Shown here: positions 19,148 through 27,244 of the stretch, in pieces
How positions within the stretch are numbered: position 1 is the first letter of the stretch
How the letters are laid out: every line of letters begins with the position of its first letter
Assembly: GCF_019219095.1 (NCBI RefSeq)
Contig: NZ_JAHUWH010000001.1
Span: forward strand, 372,001 to 436,000
Source of the DNA: Acidovorax sp. sic0104
Lineage (GTDB): Bacteria; Pseudomonadota; Gammaproteobacteria; Burkholderiales; Burkholderiaceae_C
Direction of reading: 5' to 3'
Length of the DNA stretch: 64,000 nt
Notes under the pieces: generated by a model
What the model was told of the DNA's origin: nothing
Databases searched by the model: none
What the model saw: the letters and a program-made list of their open reading frames with translations, nothing else
Translations under genes and position numbers: made by a program

Positions 19148-19301
19148 CAGGGATTGAGCTTGTTGAAATCTCGGTGCCACCAGAACCGTTCGGGTTGAGC
19201 TTGCCGAAACCTTGCCCTTCCGTACCCCCATCCGTTCGGGTTGAGCTTGTCGAAACTGGGGCACAAAACCCTGACCGTTCGGGTTGAGCTTGTCGAAACC
19301 G
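19148..19301. repeat. Cluster of four TTGAGCTTGTCGAA-type repeats
   Basis: Four copies of a ~24-base element (core CGTTCGGGTTGAGCTTGTCG) at about 19150, 19188, 19233 and 19275, all in the same orientation. The element recurs in opposite orientation at 20061-20175 and as hairpin-forming pairs at 22272-22336 and 25552-25612. Confidence 0.85.
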
Positions 19302-19364
19302 GGGCGCTGCTCGCGAGCTCGCTGATGGGGCGGAGTGCCTGTGTTGAGGGCGGGAGCCGGGGTG

Positions 19365-20012
19365 TGCGCCCGGCGGCGCAGTAACTTTCTTTCGCGTCGC
19401 CGAAAGAAAGTCACCAAAGAAAGGGCGACCCCAAGTCTGCGACCCCTTCGCGTTGCGAAGGGGCAAACCTGCGTCGGGGTGGTTGCGGGGTGCGCCGCAG
19501 AACTCACTGCGCGCTGCGCGCTCCGTTCAGACAACTGCGGCGAGTCAGTGCACGAAGCATGCGCGCTCCGACGCGCATGCCACCCCGCAACCGCCCCGCC
19601 GCAGGCGCAGCCACAGGGGGTGGGCAGCCGAACAGCCAAACAGCCGCACGGGCCATTGCTTCGCTCGGCCTGGCGGTCGCGGCGCGAAGCGCCCGCGCGT
19701 TCGGGGCCGAGCGCAGCGATGGCCCGTGTGGATGTTGGGTCCCCCATCCCTTCAGGATGCGCCGAGGAGCGCAGGGCGTGGGGTGAGCGTGTGCCGAAGG
19801 ACACACGCATCGTGAACTGACTCGCTGCGGTTGTCTGAGCATAGCGCGCAGCGCGCAGCGAGTTCCGCAGCGCACCCCCCGACCGAGCACCGCAGGTTGC
19901 CCGCAGCGAAGCGAAGGGACGCAGGCTGTAGGGTCGCCTTTTCTTTGGTGACTTTCTTTTGACGACCCAAAAGAAAGTTACTCGCACGCCGGGCGACTCC
20001 CGGCCTCCGCCC
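19365..20012. repeat. ~650-bp imperfect palindrome within the urt operon
   Basis: The left arm (about 19365-19560) and right arm (about 19815-20012) are imperfect inverted copies. Both carry AGTAACTTTCTTT, then AAGAAAGTCACCAAAGAAA and GGCGACCC on opposite strands, followed by matching segments around GCGCGCTGCGCGCT and GCGAGTCAGT. The ~250 bases between the arms are GC-rich. Open frames across it are composition artefacts. The AAGAAAGTCACCAAAGAAA motif is a widespread proteobacterial repeat. No transposase is present. It sits between urtD and urtE and could fold into a very large hairpin in RNA. Confidence 0.75.
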
Positions 20013-20060
20013 ATCGACCAGACACGCGGTACAAACCAGCGAGCCTGCGAGCGCACCCCC

Positions 20061-20175
20061 GTTTCGACAAGCTCGACCCGAATGGATCGGTATAAGCCGA
20101 GATCAGGTTTCGACAAGCTCAACCCGATCGAGCCGTGACGGGATGAGCAGGCTTCGACAAGCTCAGCCCGAACGG
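20061..20175. repeat. Cluster of three TTCGACAAGCTCAA-type repeats (inverse orientation)
   Basis: Copies at about 20061, 20107 and 20151 of the same element as the cluster at 19148-19301, but on the other strand. The two clusters flank the palindrome symmetrically, making 19148-20175 one large inverted structure. Confidence 0.85.
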
Positions 20176-20220
20176 CCTGGGTCTGTTTCTGGGTTGCAGC
20201 CAACGAGCCCGTACACACCA

Positions 20221-21096
20221 TCACCGCCCCAGGTAAACCTCGATCACCCGCTCGTCCGCCTGCACCTGGTCCAGCGTGCCTTGCGCCAGCACGGCCCCGT
20301 CACACAGCACCGTCACGATCTCCGAGATCGTGCGGATGAACGACATGTCGTGCTCCACCACCATCAGCGAGTGCTTGCCCTTCAGGGTCAAAAACAGCTC
20401 CGCAGTCCGCGCCGTCTCGTCGTCCGTCATACCCGCCACGGGCTCGTCGAGCAACAGCAGCTTCGGGTCCTGCATCAGCAGCATCCCGATCTCCAGCCAC
20501 TGCTTTTGCCCATGGCTCAGGTTCCCGGCCAACCGCGTCACGCTGCCCGCCAGGTGAATGGTGTGCAACACCTCGGCCAGGCGGTCCGACTGTGCGGAGT
20601 CCAGCCGAAAGAACATGCTCGACCTCACACCCTTGTGGGTCTTCAAGGCCAGCTCCAGGTTCTCGAACACCGTGAGCTGCTCGAACACCGTGGGCTTCTG
20701 GAACTTGCGGCCAATCCCCAGGCTTGCGATCTCAGGCTCGTTGTGGCGCAAGAGGTCGATGGTCGAGCCGAAGTACACCGTGCCGCTGTCGGGCCGTGTC
20801 TTGCCTGTGATGATGTCCATCATCGTCGTCTTGCCCGCGCCGTTGGGCCCGATGATGCAGCGCAGCTCGCCGGGGGCGATATCCAGGCTCAGGTTGTTGA
20901 TGGCCTTGAAGCCGTCGAAGCTCACGTTCACGTCTTCGAGGTACAGGATCCGGCCGTGGGCAATGTCCACCTCGCCGGGCGTGGCCACGCGCGAGAAGCC
21001 AGCTGCGCGGCCGCCCGATTCGGTCTGGCCCTGGGTCACCGGGGCCGCGTGGCGTTCGACGCGCCGGGCGCCCTCTTCCATCAGGTCCGGGGTCAT
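20221..21096 (-). CDS. urtD: Urea ABC transporter, ATP-binding protein UrtD
   Basis: A 291-aa ABC ATPase. Walker A is IIGPNGAGKTTMMDIITG, the signature region is LAGNLSHGQKQWLEIGMLL (LSHGQ, typical of UrtD), Walker B is LLLLDEPVAGMTDDE, and the switch is VVEHDMSFIR. An N-terminal tail of about 45 residues precedes the ABC fold. It partners UrtE on the UrtBC permease. The ATG at 21096 overlaps the urtC stop by 4 bases, indicating translational coupling. Downstream lies the repeat island rather than urtE. Confidence 0.95.
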   Translation of the reverse strand: MTPDLMEEGARRVERHAAPVTQGQTESGGRAAGFSRVATPGEVDIAHGRILYLEDVNVSFDGFKAINNLSLDIAPGELRCIIGPNGAGKTTMMDIITGKTRPDSGTVYFGSTIDLLRHNEPEIASLGIGRKFQKPTVFEQLTVFENLELALKTHKGVRSSMFFRLDSAQSDRLAEVLHTIHLAGSVTRLAGNLSHGQKQWLEIGMLLMQDPKLLLLDEPVAGMTDDETARTAELFLTLKGKHSLMVVEHDMSFIRTISEIVTVLCDGAVLAQGTLDQVQADERVIEVYLGR

Positions 21097-22376
21097 GCGG
21101 CGCCTCCACTCTTGCCGTTGTTTTTCTTGTCCATTCCGAAGCGCAGTTTCTTCACCAGTCCCACCACGCCGTTGGGCAGGAACAGCGTCACAGCGATGAA
21201 CAGCGCGCCCAGAAAGTACAGCCAGAACTCCGGCGCTGTCACCGTGAGCCAGCTCTTGGCGCCGTTGACGATGAAAGCGCCGACGATGGGGCCGATCAGC
21301 GTGGCGCGGCCGCCCACCGCGGCCCACACCGCGATTTCGATGGAGTTGGCGGCGCTCATCTCGCCGGGGTTGATGATGCCGACCTGGGGCACGTACAGCG
21401 CGCCGGCCACGCCGCACATCATGGCGCTGATGGTCCAGATGGTGAGCTTGTAGGGCAGCGGCGAGTACCCCGAGAACATGACGCGCGTCTCCGCATCGCG
21501 CACGGCCTGCAGCACGCGGCCGAATTTGCTGCGCACCAGCCAGCGCGCCAGCAGAAAGAACACCAAGAGCGTGACGCCCGTCATCACGAACAGCAGCATG
21601 CGCATGTTCTGCGTGGCAATGGGCTGGCCCAGGATGCGCTTGAAGTCGGTAAAGCCGTTGTTGCCGCCAAAGCCTGTCTCGTTGCGGAAGAACAGCAGCA
21701 TGGCTGCGTACGTCATGGCCTGGGTGATGATGGAAAAGTACACGCCTTTGATGCGCGAGCGGAAGGCGAAGTAGCCGAATACGAATGCGATGAGTCCCGG
21801 CACCGCCACGATGAGAACCAGCGTCGCCACGAAACTGTCGGACAGCGCCCAGTGCCAGGGCAGCTCCTTCCAGTCCAGAAACACCATGAAGTCGGGCAGG
21901 TCGCTTTTGTAGTTGCCGTCTCGCCCGATCTGGCGCATGAGGTACATGCCCATCACGTAGCCGCCGAGCGCAAAGAACAGGCCGTGGCCCAGGCTCAGGA
22001 TGCCGGTGTAGCCCCAGATCAGGTCCATGGCCAGCGCGCAGATGGCGTAGCACATGATCTTGCCGAGCAGGGCCACGGCATAGTCGGACAGGTGCAGCGC
22101 GCTGCCGGCCGGCACCCACAGGTTGAGCACCGGTGCCACGGCGCACACCACGATGAGCGCCACGATGAAGGCCGACCAGCCGCTGCGGGTGAGCAGGGGC
22201 GCGGGTGCGGGCAAGGTAACGGTGGGCTTTGTCACAGAAAGGCCTTGGGAAGCAGAGTGATGCACACCCCCATCCGTTCGCACTGAGCTTGTCGAAGTGC
22301 CGGGCCGGGCTTCGACAAGCTCAGCCTGAACGGTAGGGGTTGGGCGCGACAAGGAAGAGCTCGACTCGGTGGTCAT
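21093..22376 (-). CDS. urtC: Urea ABC transporter, permease UrtC
   Basis: A 427-aa polytopic permease of the LivM type with about ten hydrophobic segments; family landmarks are LIWGYTGILSLGHGLFFALGGY and FFRNETGFGGNNGFTDF. The ATG at 22376 overlaps the urtB stop by 4 bases. Residues ~14-40 are encoded by a paired TTGAGCTTGTCGAA repeat (AELVEARPG, then TSTSSVRTDG), so the N-terminus carries an insertion unlike other UrtC proteins. A GTG at 22235 would start just after the insertion and is an alternative. The protein forms the membrane channel with UrtB. Confidence 0.93.
   Translation of the reverse strand: MTTESSSSLSRPTPTVQAELVEARPGTSTSSVRTDGGVHHSASQGLSVTKPTVTLPAPAPLLTRSGWSAFIVALIVVCAVAPVLNLWVPAGSALHLSDYAVALLGKIMCYAICALAMDLIWGYTGILSLGHGLFFALGGYVMGMYLMRQIGRDGNYKSDLPDFMVFLDWKELPWHWALSDSFVATLVLIVAVPGLIAFVFGYFAFRSRIKGVYFSIITQAMTYAAMLLFFRNETGFGGNNGFTDFKRILGQPIATQNMRMLLFVMTGVTLLVFFLLARWLVRSKFGRVLQAVRDAETRVMFSGYSPLPYKLTIWTISAMMCGVAGALYVPQVGIINPGEMSAANSIEIAVWAAVGGRATLIGPIVGAFIVNGAKSWLTVTAPEFWLYFLGALFIAVTLFLPNGVVGLVKKLRFGMDKKNNGKSGGAA
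22272..22336. repeat. Paired inverted repeat inside urtC 5' coding region
   Basis: Two inverted copies of the ~24-base element (CACTGAGCTTGTCGAAG and CTTCGACAAGCTCAGCC) separated by a short GC spacer, able to form a hairpin. It keeps the urtC frame open. Confidence 0.85.
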
Positions 22377-23956
22377 GCGTCGGCACTCCGGCCCTTCACC
22401 GCGAAGATGCCCTGCGGCCGCTTCTGGATGAAGATGATGATGAAAACCAGCACAGCGATCTTGGCCAGCACGGCGCCCGTCCAGCCTTCCAGGAACTTGT
22501 TGAGCACGCCCAGGCCCAGCGCGGCATACACGGTGCCGGCCAGCTGACCCACGCCGCCGAGCACCACCACCATGAACGAATCGACGATATAGCCCTGGCC
22601 CAGGTCCGGCCCCACGTTGCCCACCTGGCTGAGCGCGCAGCCGGCCAGGCCCGCAATGCCCGAGCCCAGCGCAAAGGCATAGGTATCGACACGCGCCGTG
22701 TTCACGCCCATGCACGAGGCGATGGGGCGGTTCTGCGTGACGCCGCGCACGAACAAACCCAGGCGGGTCTTGCTGATCAGAAAGGCCACGCCGCCCAGCA
22801 CCGCCAGCGCAAAGGCCACGATGATCACGCGGTTCCAGGGCAGTTGCAGGTTCTCCATGAGCTGCACTCCTCCGCTCATCCACGAGGGGTTTTCCACGCC
22901 CACGTTCTGCGCGCCGAACACGGTGCGCACCAGCTGCTGCAGCATCAGGCTGATGCCCCAGGTGGCCAGCAAGGTCTCGAGCGGCCGGCCGTACAGGAAG
23001 CGGATCACGCTGCGCTCGAGCACCGCGCCCATCAGGGCCGACGCCATGAATGCGGCCGGCACGGCGGCGACCAGGTACCAGTCGAAGGCGCCGGGAAAGT
23101 ACTTTTGAAAGATGCCCTGCATCACATACGTGGCGTACGCGCCGATCATCATCAGCTCGCCGTGGGCCATGTTGATCACGCCCATGAGGCCGTAGGTGAT
23201 GGCCAGGCCCAGCGCCACCAGCAGCAGGATGGAGCCCAGGCTGATGCCCGAGAACACCGCTGCCAGGCGTTCGCCCCATTGCAGGCGCTCTTCCACCGCC
23301 TTGAGGGCGGATTGCAGGGCCGCTTTCACCCTGGGGTCTTCCTCACTGCGCAACTGCTCCAGCAGCACGGTGCGCGTGGCGGGGTTGGCGCTGGCGGACA
23401 GGAACTGCGCGGCGTCCAGGCGCTTGGCGGCGTCGCTGCTGCTGATGAGAATGCGCGCGCGGATGCTTTCCAGACGCGCCTTCAGGCCTGCGTCCTGCTC
23501 GGCGGCCAGGGCCTTTTCGATCAGCGGCAGGCGGGCCTCATCGGTCTCTTCGCGCAGCGCGTCGACGGCCTTGCGACGCTGGGCAACGTCCGTGGCCATG
23601 AGCTGCAGCGAGGCCAGGGCGGTATCGAACTCGCCACGCATGCGGTTATTGTTGACGATGTCTTCAGCATCGTCGGGCACGGGCACCTCGGCGCCCGTCA
23701 CGGGGTCGATGCCCTTGTCGTCCTTGATGACGATGGCCTTGTCGCCCGCGATCTTCACCGCATCGTCGCCCATGGCGCGGATGAAGGCCACGGTGGCGTC
23801 GTCCGGTGTGGCGATGGCGGCCTGCAGCGCGGCGATCCGCTCATCGGTATCGCCCGCCGCCATGGCCCGCGCAGCCTCGGCCGTGAGCGCGTGCGCCTGC
23901 ACCGCTGTGCACAACAGCAGGCAGGCGATCAGGCGAGAGAAGAAAGAAGGAAGCAT
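22373..23956 (-). CDS. urtB: Urea ABC transporter, permease UrtB
   Basis: A 527-aa protein. A signal-peptide-like N-terminus (residues 1-23, ending near VQAHA) leads into a ~200-residue periplasmic helical extension with HEAT-like Ala/Arg-rich helices. This is followed by a LivH-type permease from residue ~230 (GISLGSILLLVALGLAITYG and GVINMAHGELMMIGAY). The extension is normal for proteobacterial UrtB. It is the partner of UrtC. The stop overlaps urtC by 4 bases; 167 bases including a hairpin lie between it and urtA. Confidence 0.95.
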   Translation of the reverse strand: MLPSFFSRLIACLLLCTAVQAHALTAEAARAMAAGDTDERIAALQAAIATPDDATVAFIRAMGDDAVKIAGDKAIVIKDDKGIDPVTGAEVPVPDDAEDIVNNNRMRGEFDTALASLQLMATDVAQRRKAVDALREETDEARLPLIEKALAAEQDAGLKARLESIRARILISSSDAAKRLDAAQFLSASANPATRTVLLEQLRSEEDPRVKAALQSALKAVEERLQWGERLAAVFSGISLGSILLLVALGLAITYGLMGVINMAHGELMMIGAYATYVMQGIFQKYFPGAFDWYLVAAVPAAFMASALMGAVLERSVIRFLYGRPLETLLATWGISLMLQQLVRTVFGAQNVGVENPSWMSGGVQLMENLQLPWNRVIIVAFALAVLGGVAFLISKTRLGLFVRGVTQNRPIASCMGVNTARVDTYAFALGSGIAGLAGCALSQVGNVGPDLGQGYIVDSFMVVVLGGVGQLAGTVYAALGLGVLNKFLEGWTGAVLAKIAVLVFIIIFIQKRPQGIFAVKGRSADA

Positions 23957-24054
23957 GGCAAGGCCGGTATGTCAGAAAAAGCAGCGGGCCGCAGAACACG
24001 CGCGGCGCGAGGCCAGGGATGCCGCGGAACCGGCTTCGCCGGGCCGCTGGCATC

Positions 24055-24122
24055 GTCCCCCCTCCCGAATCGCGCAGCGAGTCGAGAGAGGGGGTGAAGG
24101 CGCGCTAGCGCCTCAGGGGGGT
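24055..24122. repeat. Inverted-repeat hairpin between urtA and urtB
   Basis: CCCCCCTCCC at the left pairs with GAGAGGGGG and AGGGGGG blocks to the right, with an inner GGCGCGCTAGCGCC palindrome. It could act as an attenuating or mRNA-stabilising structure that makes binding-protein message more abundant than permease message, a common arrangement in ABC operons. There is no T-tract, so it is not a classical terminator. Confidence 0.55.
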
Positions 24123-24123
24123 G

Positions 24124-25395
24124 TCACATCTTCGTCTTGCCGTCCGGCTCGTCCTTCTTCTTGTCGTTGCCTTCGATGTAAGGAGACCATGGCTTGGCCT
24201 TGACCGGGCCAGGCGTCTTCCACACCACGTTGAACTGGCCGTCGGCCTTGATCTCGCCGATGAACACGCTCTTGTGCAGGTGGTGGTTCTTCTCGTCCAT
24301 CTTGCTGACGATGCCCGACGGTGCCTTGAAGGTCTGGCCGGCCATGGCGGCGATCACCTTGTCCACGTCAGTGCTCTTGGCCTTCTCGACAGCCTGCTTC
24401 CACATGTTGATGCCGATGTAGGTCGCTTCCATCGGGTCGTTGGTGAGCGGCTTGTCCTTGTGGCCGGCAATGTTCTTGGCCTTGGCGTAGTCGCTCCACT
24501 TCTTGATGAACTCGGTGTTGGCCGGGCTCTTGATGGACTGGAAGTAGTTCCAGGCGGCCAGGTGGCCCACCAGCGGCTTGGTGTCCACGCCGCGCAGTTC
24601 TTCTTCGCCCACGGAGAAGGCGACGACGGGTACGTCCTTGGCCTTCAGGCCCGCGTTGCCCAGTTCCTTGTAGAAGGGCACGTTGGAGTCGCCGTTGATG
24701 GTGGATACCACGGCTGTCTTGCCGCCCTGGCTGAACTTCTTGATGTCGGCGACGATGGTCTGGTAGTCACTGTGGCCGAATGGCGTGTACTTCTCGTCGA
24801 TGTCGGAATCCTTCACGCCCTTGGACTTGAGGTAGGCGCGCAGGATCTTGTTGGTGGTGCGGGGGTACACGTAGTCGGTGCCCAGGAGCACCCAGCGCTT
24901 GGCGCTGCCGCCGTCCTTGCTCATCAGGTAGTCGACCGCAGGGATGGCCTGCTGGTTGGGCGCGGCGCCGGTGTAGAACACGTTCTTGGAGAGTTCCTCA
25001 CCCTCGTACTGCACGGGGTAGAACAGCAGGCCGTTCATTTCCTCGACCACGGGCAGCACGGACTTGCGGCTCACGCTGGTCCAGCAGCCGAAGATCACCG
25101 AGACCTTGTCCTGGCCCAGCAGCTGTTTGGTCTTTTCCGCGAACAGCGGCCAGTTGGAGGCGGGGTCCACCACCACGGGTTCGAGCTTCTTGCCCAAGAC
25201 GCCGCCCTTGGCGTTGATCTCGTCGATGGCCATCAGCACGGTGTCCTTGAGCACCGTTTCCGAGATGGCCATGGTGCCCGAGAGGCTGTGCAGGATGCCG
25301 ACCTTGATGGTCTCCTGCGCGTGGGCTGGCAGCGCAGACAGGCCAGCGAGCGTAGCGACGGCCGCAAGGGCCTTGAGGGAATAACGACGTTGCAT
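24124..25395 (-). CDS. urtA: Urea ABC transporter, substrate-binding protein UrtA
   Basis: A 423-aa periplasmic binding protein. A Sec signal peptide (MQRRYSLKALAAVATLAGLS, cleavage near AHA-QE) precedes a Peripla_BP type I fold: IKVGILHSLSGTMAISET, FGCWTSVSRKSVLPVVEE and YEGEELSKNVFYTGAAPNQQ are characteristic of UrtA rather than amino-acid-binding LivJ. The C-terminus is Lys/Asp-rich. First gene of the urt operon; its promoter lies in the 499-base region to the right. It captures urea for UrtBCDE. Confidence 0.97.
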   Translation of the reverse strand: MQRRYSLKALAAVATLAGLSALPAHAQETIKVGILHSLSGTMAISETVLKDTVLMAIDEINAKGGVLGKKLEPVVVDPASNWPLFAEKTKQLLGQDKVSVIFGCWTSVSRKSVLPVVEEMNGLLFYPVQYEGEELSKNVFYTGAAPNQQAIPAVDYLMSKDGGSAKRWVLLGTDYVYPRTTNKILRAYLKSKGVKDSDIDEKYTPFGHSDYQTIVADIKKFSQGGKTAVVSTINGDSNVPFYKELGNAGLKAKDVPVVAFSVGEEELRGVDTKPLVGHLAAWNYFQSIKSPANTEFIKKWSDYAKAKNIAGHKDKPLTNDPMEATYIGINMWKQAVEKAKSTDVDKVIAAMAGQTFKAPSGIVSKMDEKNHHLHKSVFIGEIKADGQFNVVWKTPGPVKAKPWSPYIEGNDKKKDEPDGKTKM

Positions 25396-25894
25396 GTGTG
25401 CTTCTCCAGTAGTGGGGTTCAAACCGCTTCGCCCGATGGCGCCTGGCTGGGCGCATGGATCGGTCGATGGAGTGAATTCTGGAGACAGCCCCCCGGATCG
25501 GAAATACGCCGGGTGGCGTACGCGGCCACGTGCTCTCCGAGCCTTGCACACCGTTCCGGCTGAGCTTGTACAAACCGTGCGCCGCACTTCGACAAACTCG
25601 GCGTGAACGGATGGGGTGGGGTCAAGGATTGGGCTGGCCCGGAGGCGTAGCAGGGGCCAAGAGCCAATCTTTCATCCGGAGTGTGCGCGGCACAGCAACG
25701 TTCCATGAAGCCGCCAGCGCAACACCCATCTCAAAGTCAGCTACGAAATTCATAGCGATTTCGCCCCACGAGATCGTGCGAACCGGCAGGCAGTTAGAGT
25801 ATCGACCTCGCGCGCCGCCGGGCGGGTGTCCGCGCAGTGCGCGACCCGCCTGCGCTGCTGCCCTGCCCCCTCTTCTTCCTTGCGCTGTCCACCC
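25396..25894. promoter_or_regulatory. 499-base divergent region, urtA / MurA-like gene
   Basis: Contains the promoters of urtA (minus) and of the MurA-like gene (plus). It also holds one paired repeat at 25552-25612. I searched both strands by eye for a -24/-12 sigma-54 element before urtA and did not find a convincing one. The AT-richer part near 25720-25805 is the likeliest promoter site for the plus-strand gene. Confidence 0.4.
25552..25612. repeat. Paired inverted TTGAGCTTGTCGAA-type repeat
   Basis: Degenerate inverted pair (GGCTGAGCTTGTACAAAC and CACTTCGACAAACTCGGCG) forming a potential hairpin upstream of urtA. Confidence 0.75.
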
Positions 25895-27199
25895 ATGTCC
25901 AACCTCGTCGTCCACGGCGGCACCCCCCTCCAGGGCCGCATCCATCCTTCGGCCAACAAGAACGCCGTGCTGCCGGTGCTGTGCGCCACGCTGCTCACCA
26001 ACGAGCCCCTGCGGCTGCTGCGCGTGCCCGACATCACCGATGTGCGCAAGATCCTGGACATCTTCCGCACGCTGGGCAGCGATGTCCGCATGGACCACGA
26101 AACCGGCACGCTGGACCTGCACCACCATGCCACCGTGTTCGACGCGGCGCAGCACCGGCTGCCCGAGGAGATGCGCTCGTCCATCATGCTGGTGCCGCCG
26201 CTGCTGGCGCGCTTCGGCGTGGCGCGGCTGGAGGACAACGTGAAGGGCTGCACGCTGGGCGTGCGCGAGATCGACCCGCACGTGGAAGTGTTCCGCCGCT
26301 TCGGCGGCACGGTGGAGCGGGCCGAAGGCTCGCTGCTGGTGCGCAATGCCCACGGGCGCCTGCAGGCCACGCAGCACTGGCTGGACTACGCCTCCGTCAC
26401 CACCACCGAAAACTTCGTGCTGTGCGCTGCCACGGCCGAGGGCACCTCGGTGCTGACCAATGCGGCCTCGGAGCCGCATGTGCAGGAGTTCTGCCGATTC
26501 ATGGCCATGATCGGCGTGCGCATCGAGGGCATGGGCACCTCGCGCCTCACTGTGCATGGTGGCACGCAGCTGCGCGGCGGGGAATTCCGCTTCGACGAAG
26601 ACTTCCATGAGATCACGACCTTCCTGGCGCTGGGTGCCATCACCGGCGGCGACGTGATCGTGCGCAACAGCGCGCCCGAGAACTTTCCGCTGATCGACCG
26701 CACCTTTGCCAAGTTCGGCGTGACGGTCACCCACGAGGACGGCTGGTCGCGCGCTCGGTGCGACGGCCCGCTCAAGGTGCAGACGCCATTCACGAGCAAT
26801 GTGCTGACCAAGGTGGAGGCCGCTCCCTGGCCGTATTTTCCGGTGGACCTGCTGCCCATCTTCATCGCACTGGGTGTGCGGGCCCAGGGCAACGCGCTGT
26901 TCTGGAACAAGGTCTACGACGGCGCACTGGGCTGGGCGGGCGAGCTGTCGAAGTTCGGCGCACATGTGTTCCAGTCCGACCCGCACCGGCTGGTGACCTT
27001 CGGCGGCAACCCGCTGAGCCCTGCAGTGGTGGAGAGCCCGTACATCATTCGCGTGGCGATTGCGCTCTTCATGGTGGCGGCCAGCACGCCAGGCCGCTCG
27101 GAGATCCGCAATGCCACCCCCATCCGCCGCGCGCACCCGCGCTTCGTGGAGAACCTGCGCAGCCTGGGAGTGCAGGTGGAGTGGACCAGCGAGGAATAG
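25895..27199 (+). CDS. MurA-like UDP-GlcNAc 1-carboxyvinyltransferase paralog
   Basis: A 434-aa EPSP-synthase-fold enzyme. Key MurA residues are visible: the Lys-Asn pair in SANKNAVLPVLCATLL, the PEP-binding Cys in NVKGCTLGVREIDPH and the Asp in YFPVDLLPIFIAL. The predicted reaction adds enolpyruvate from PEP to UDP-GlcNAc. The sequence is divergent from canonical MurA (for example GCTLGVRE versus GGCTIGARP), and it is alone here, whereas the essential murA of Betaproteobacteria usually sits near hisG. It is therefore likely a second copy for a specialised product or a backup enzyme. The ATG at 25895 starts the fold; an upstream in-frame extension is proline-rich and unlikely. Confidence 0.8.
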   Translation: MSNLVVHGGTPLQGRIHPSANKNAVLPVLCATLLTNEPLRLLRVPDITDVRKILDIFRTLGSDVRMDHETGTLDLHHHATVFDAAQHRLPEEMRSSIMLVPPLLARFGVARLEDNVKGCTLGVREIDPHVEVFRRFGGTVERAEGSLLVRNAHGRLQATQHWLDYASVTTTENFVLCAATAEGTSVLTNAASEPHVQEFCRFMAMIGVRIEGMGTSRLTVHGGTQLRGGEFRFDEDFHEITTFLALGAITGGDVIVRNSAPENFPLIDRTFAKFGVTVTHEDGWSRARCDGPLKVQTPFTSNVLTKVEAAPWPYFPVDLLPIFIALGVRAQGNALFWNKVYDGALGWAGELSKFGAHVFQSDPHRLVTFGGNPLSPAVVESPYIIRVAIALFMVAASTPGRSEIRNATPIRRAHPRFVENLRSLGVQVEWTSEE

Positions 27200-27244
27200 C
27201 CCAGGAACACGGCGGGGCCACGGCCCTGCAGCGGCGGCGCTCTC

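Noticed and set aside
19076-20224. A 382-codon open frame on the minus strand across the urtD-urtE gap
   Set aside because: It runs through inverted repeats and short repeat clusters; its translation is repeat-derived (e.g. FDKLNPNG-type peptides) and no domain is visible.
24121-25563. 480-codon plus-strand frame opposite urtA
   Set aside because: Antisense of a clear binding-protein gene with signal peptide; no domain seen.
25622-27136. Long minus-strand frame opposite the MurA-like gene
   Set aside because: GC-driven antisense frame; the plus strand encodes a recognisable enzyme with active-site residues.
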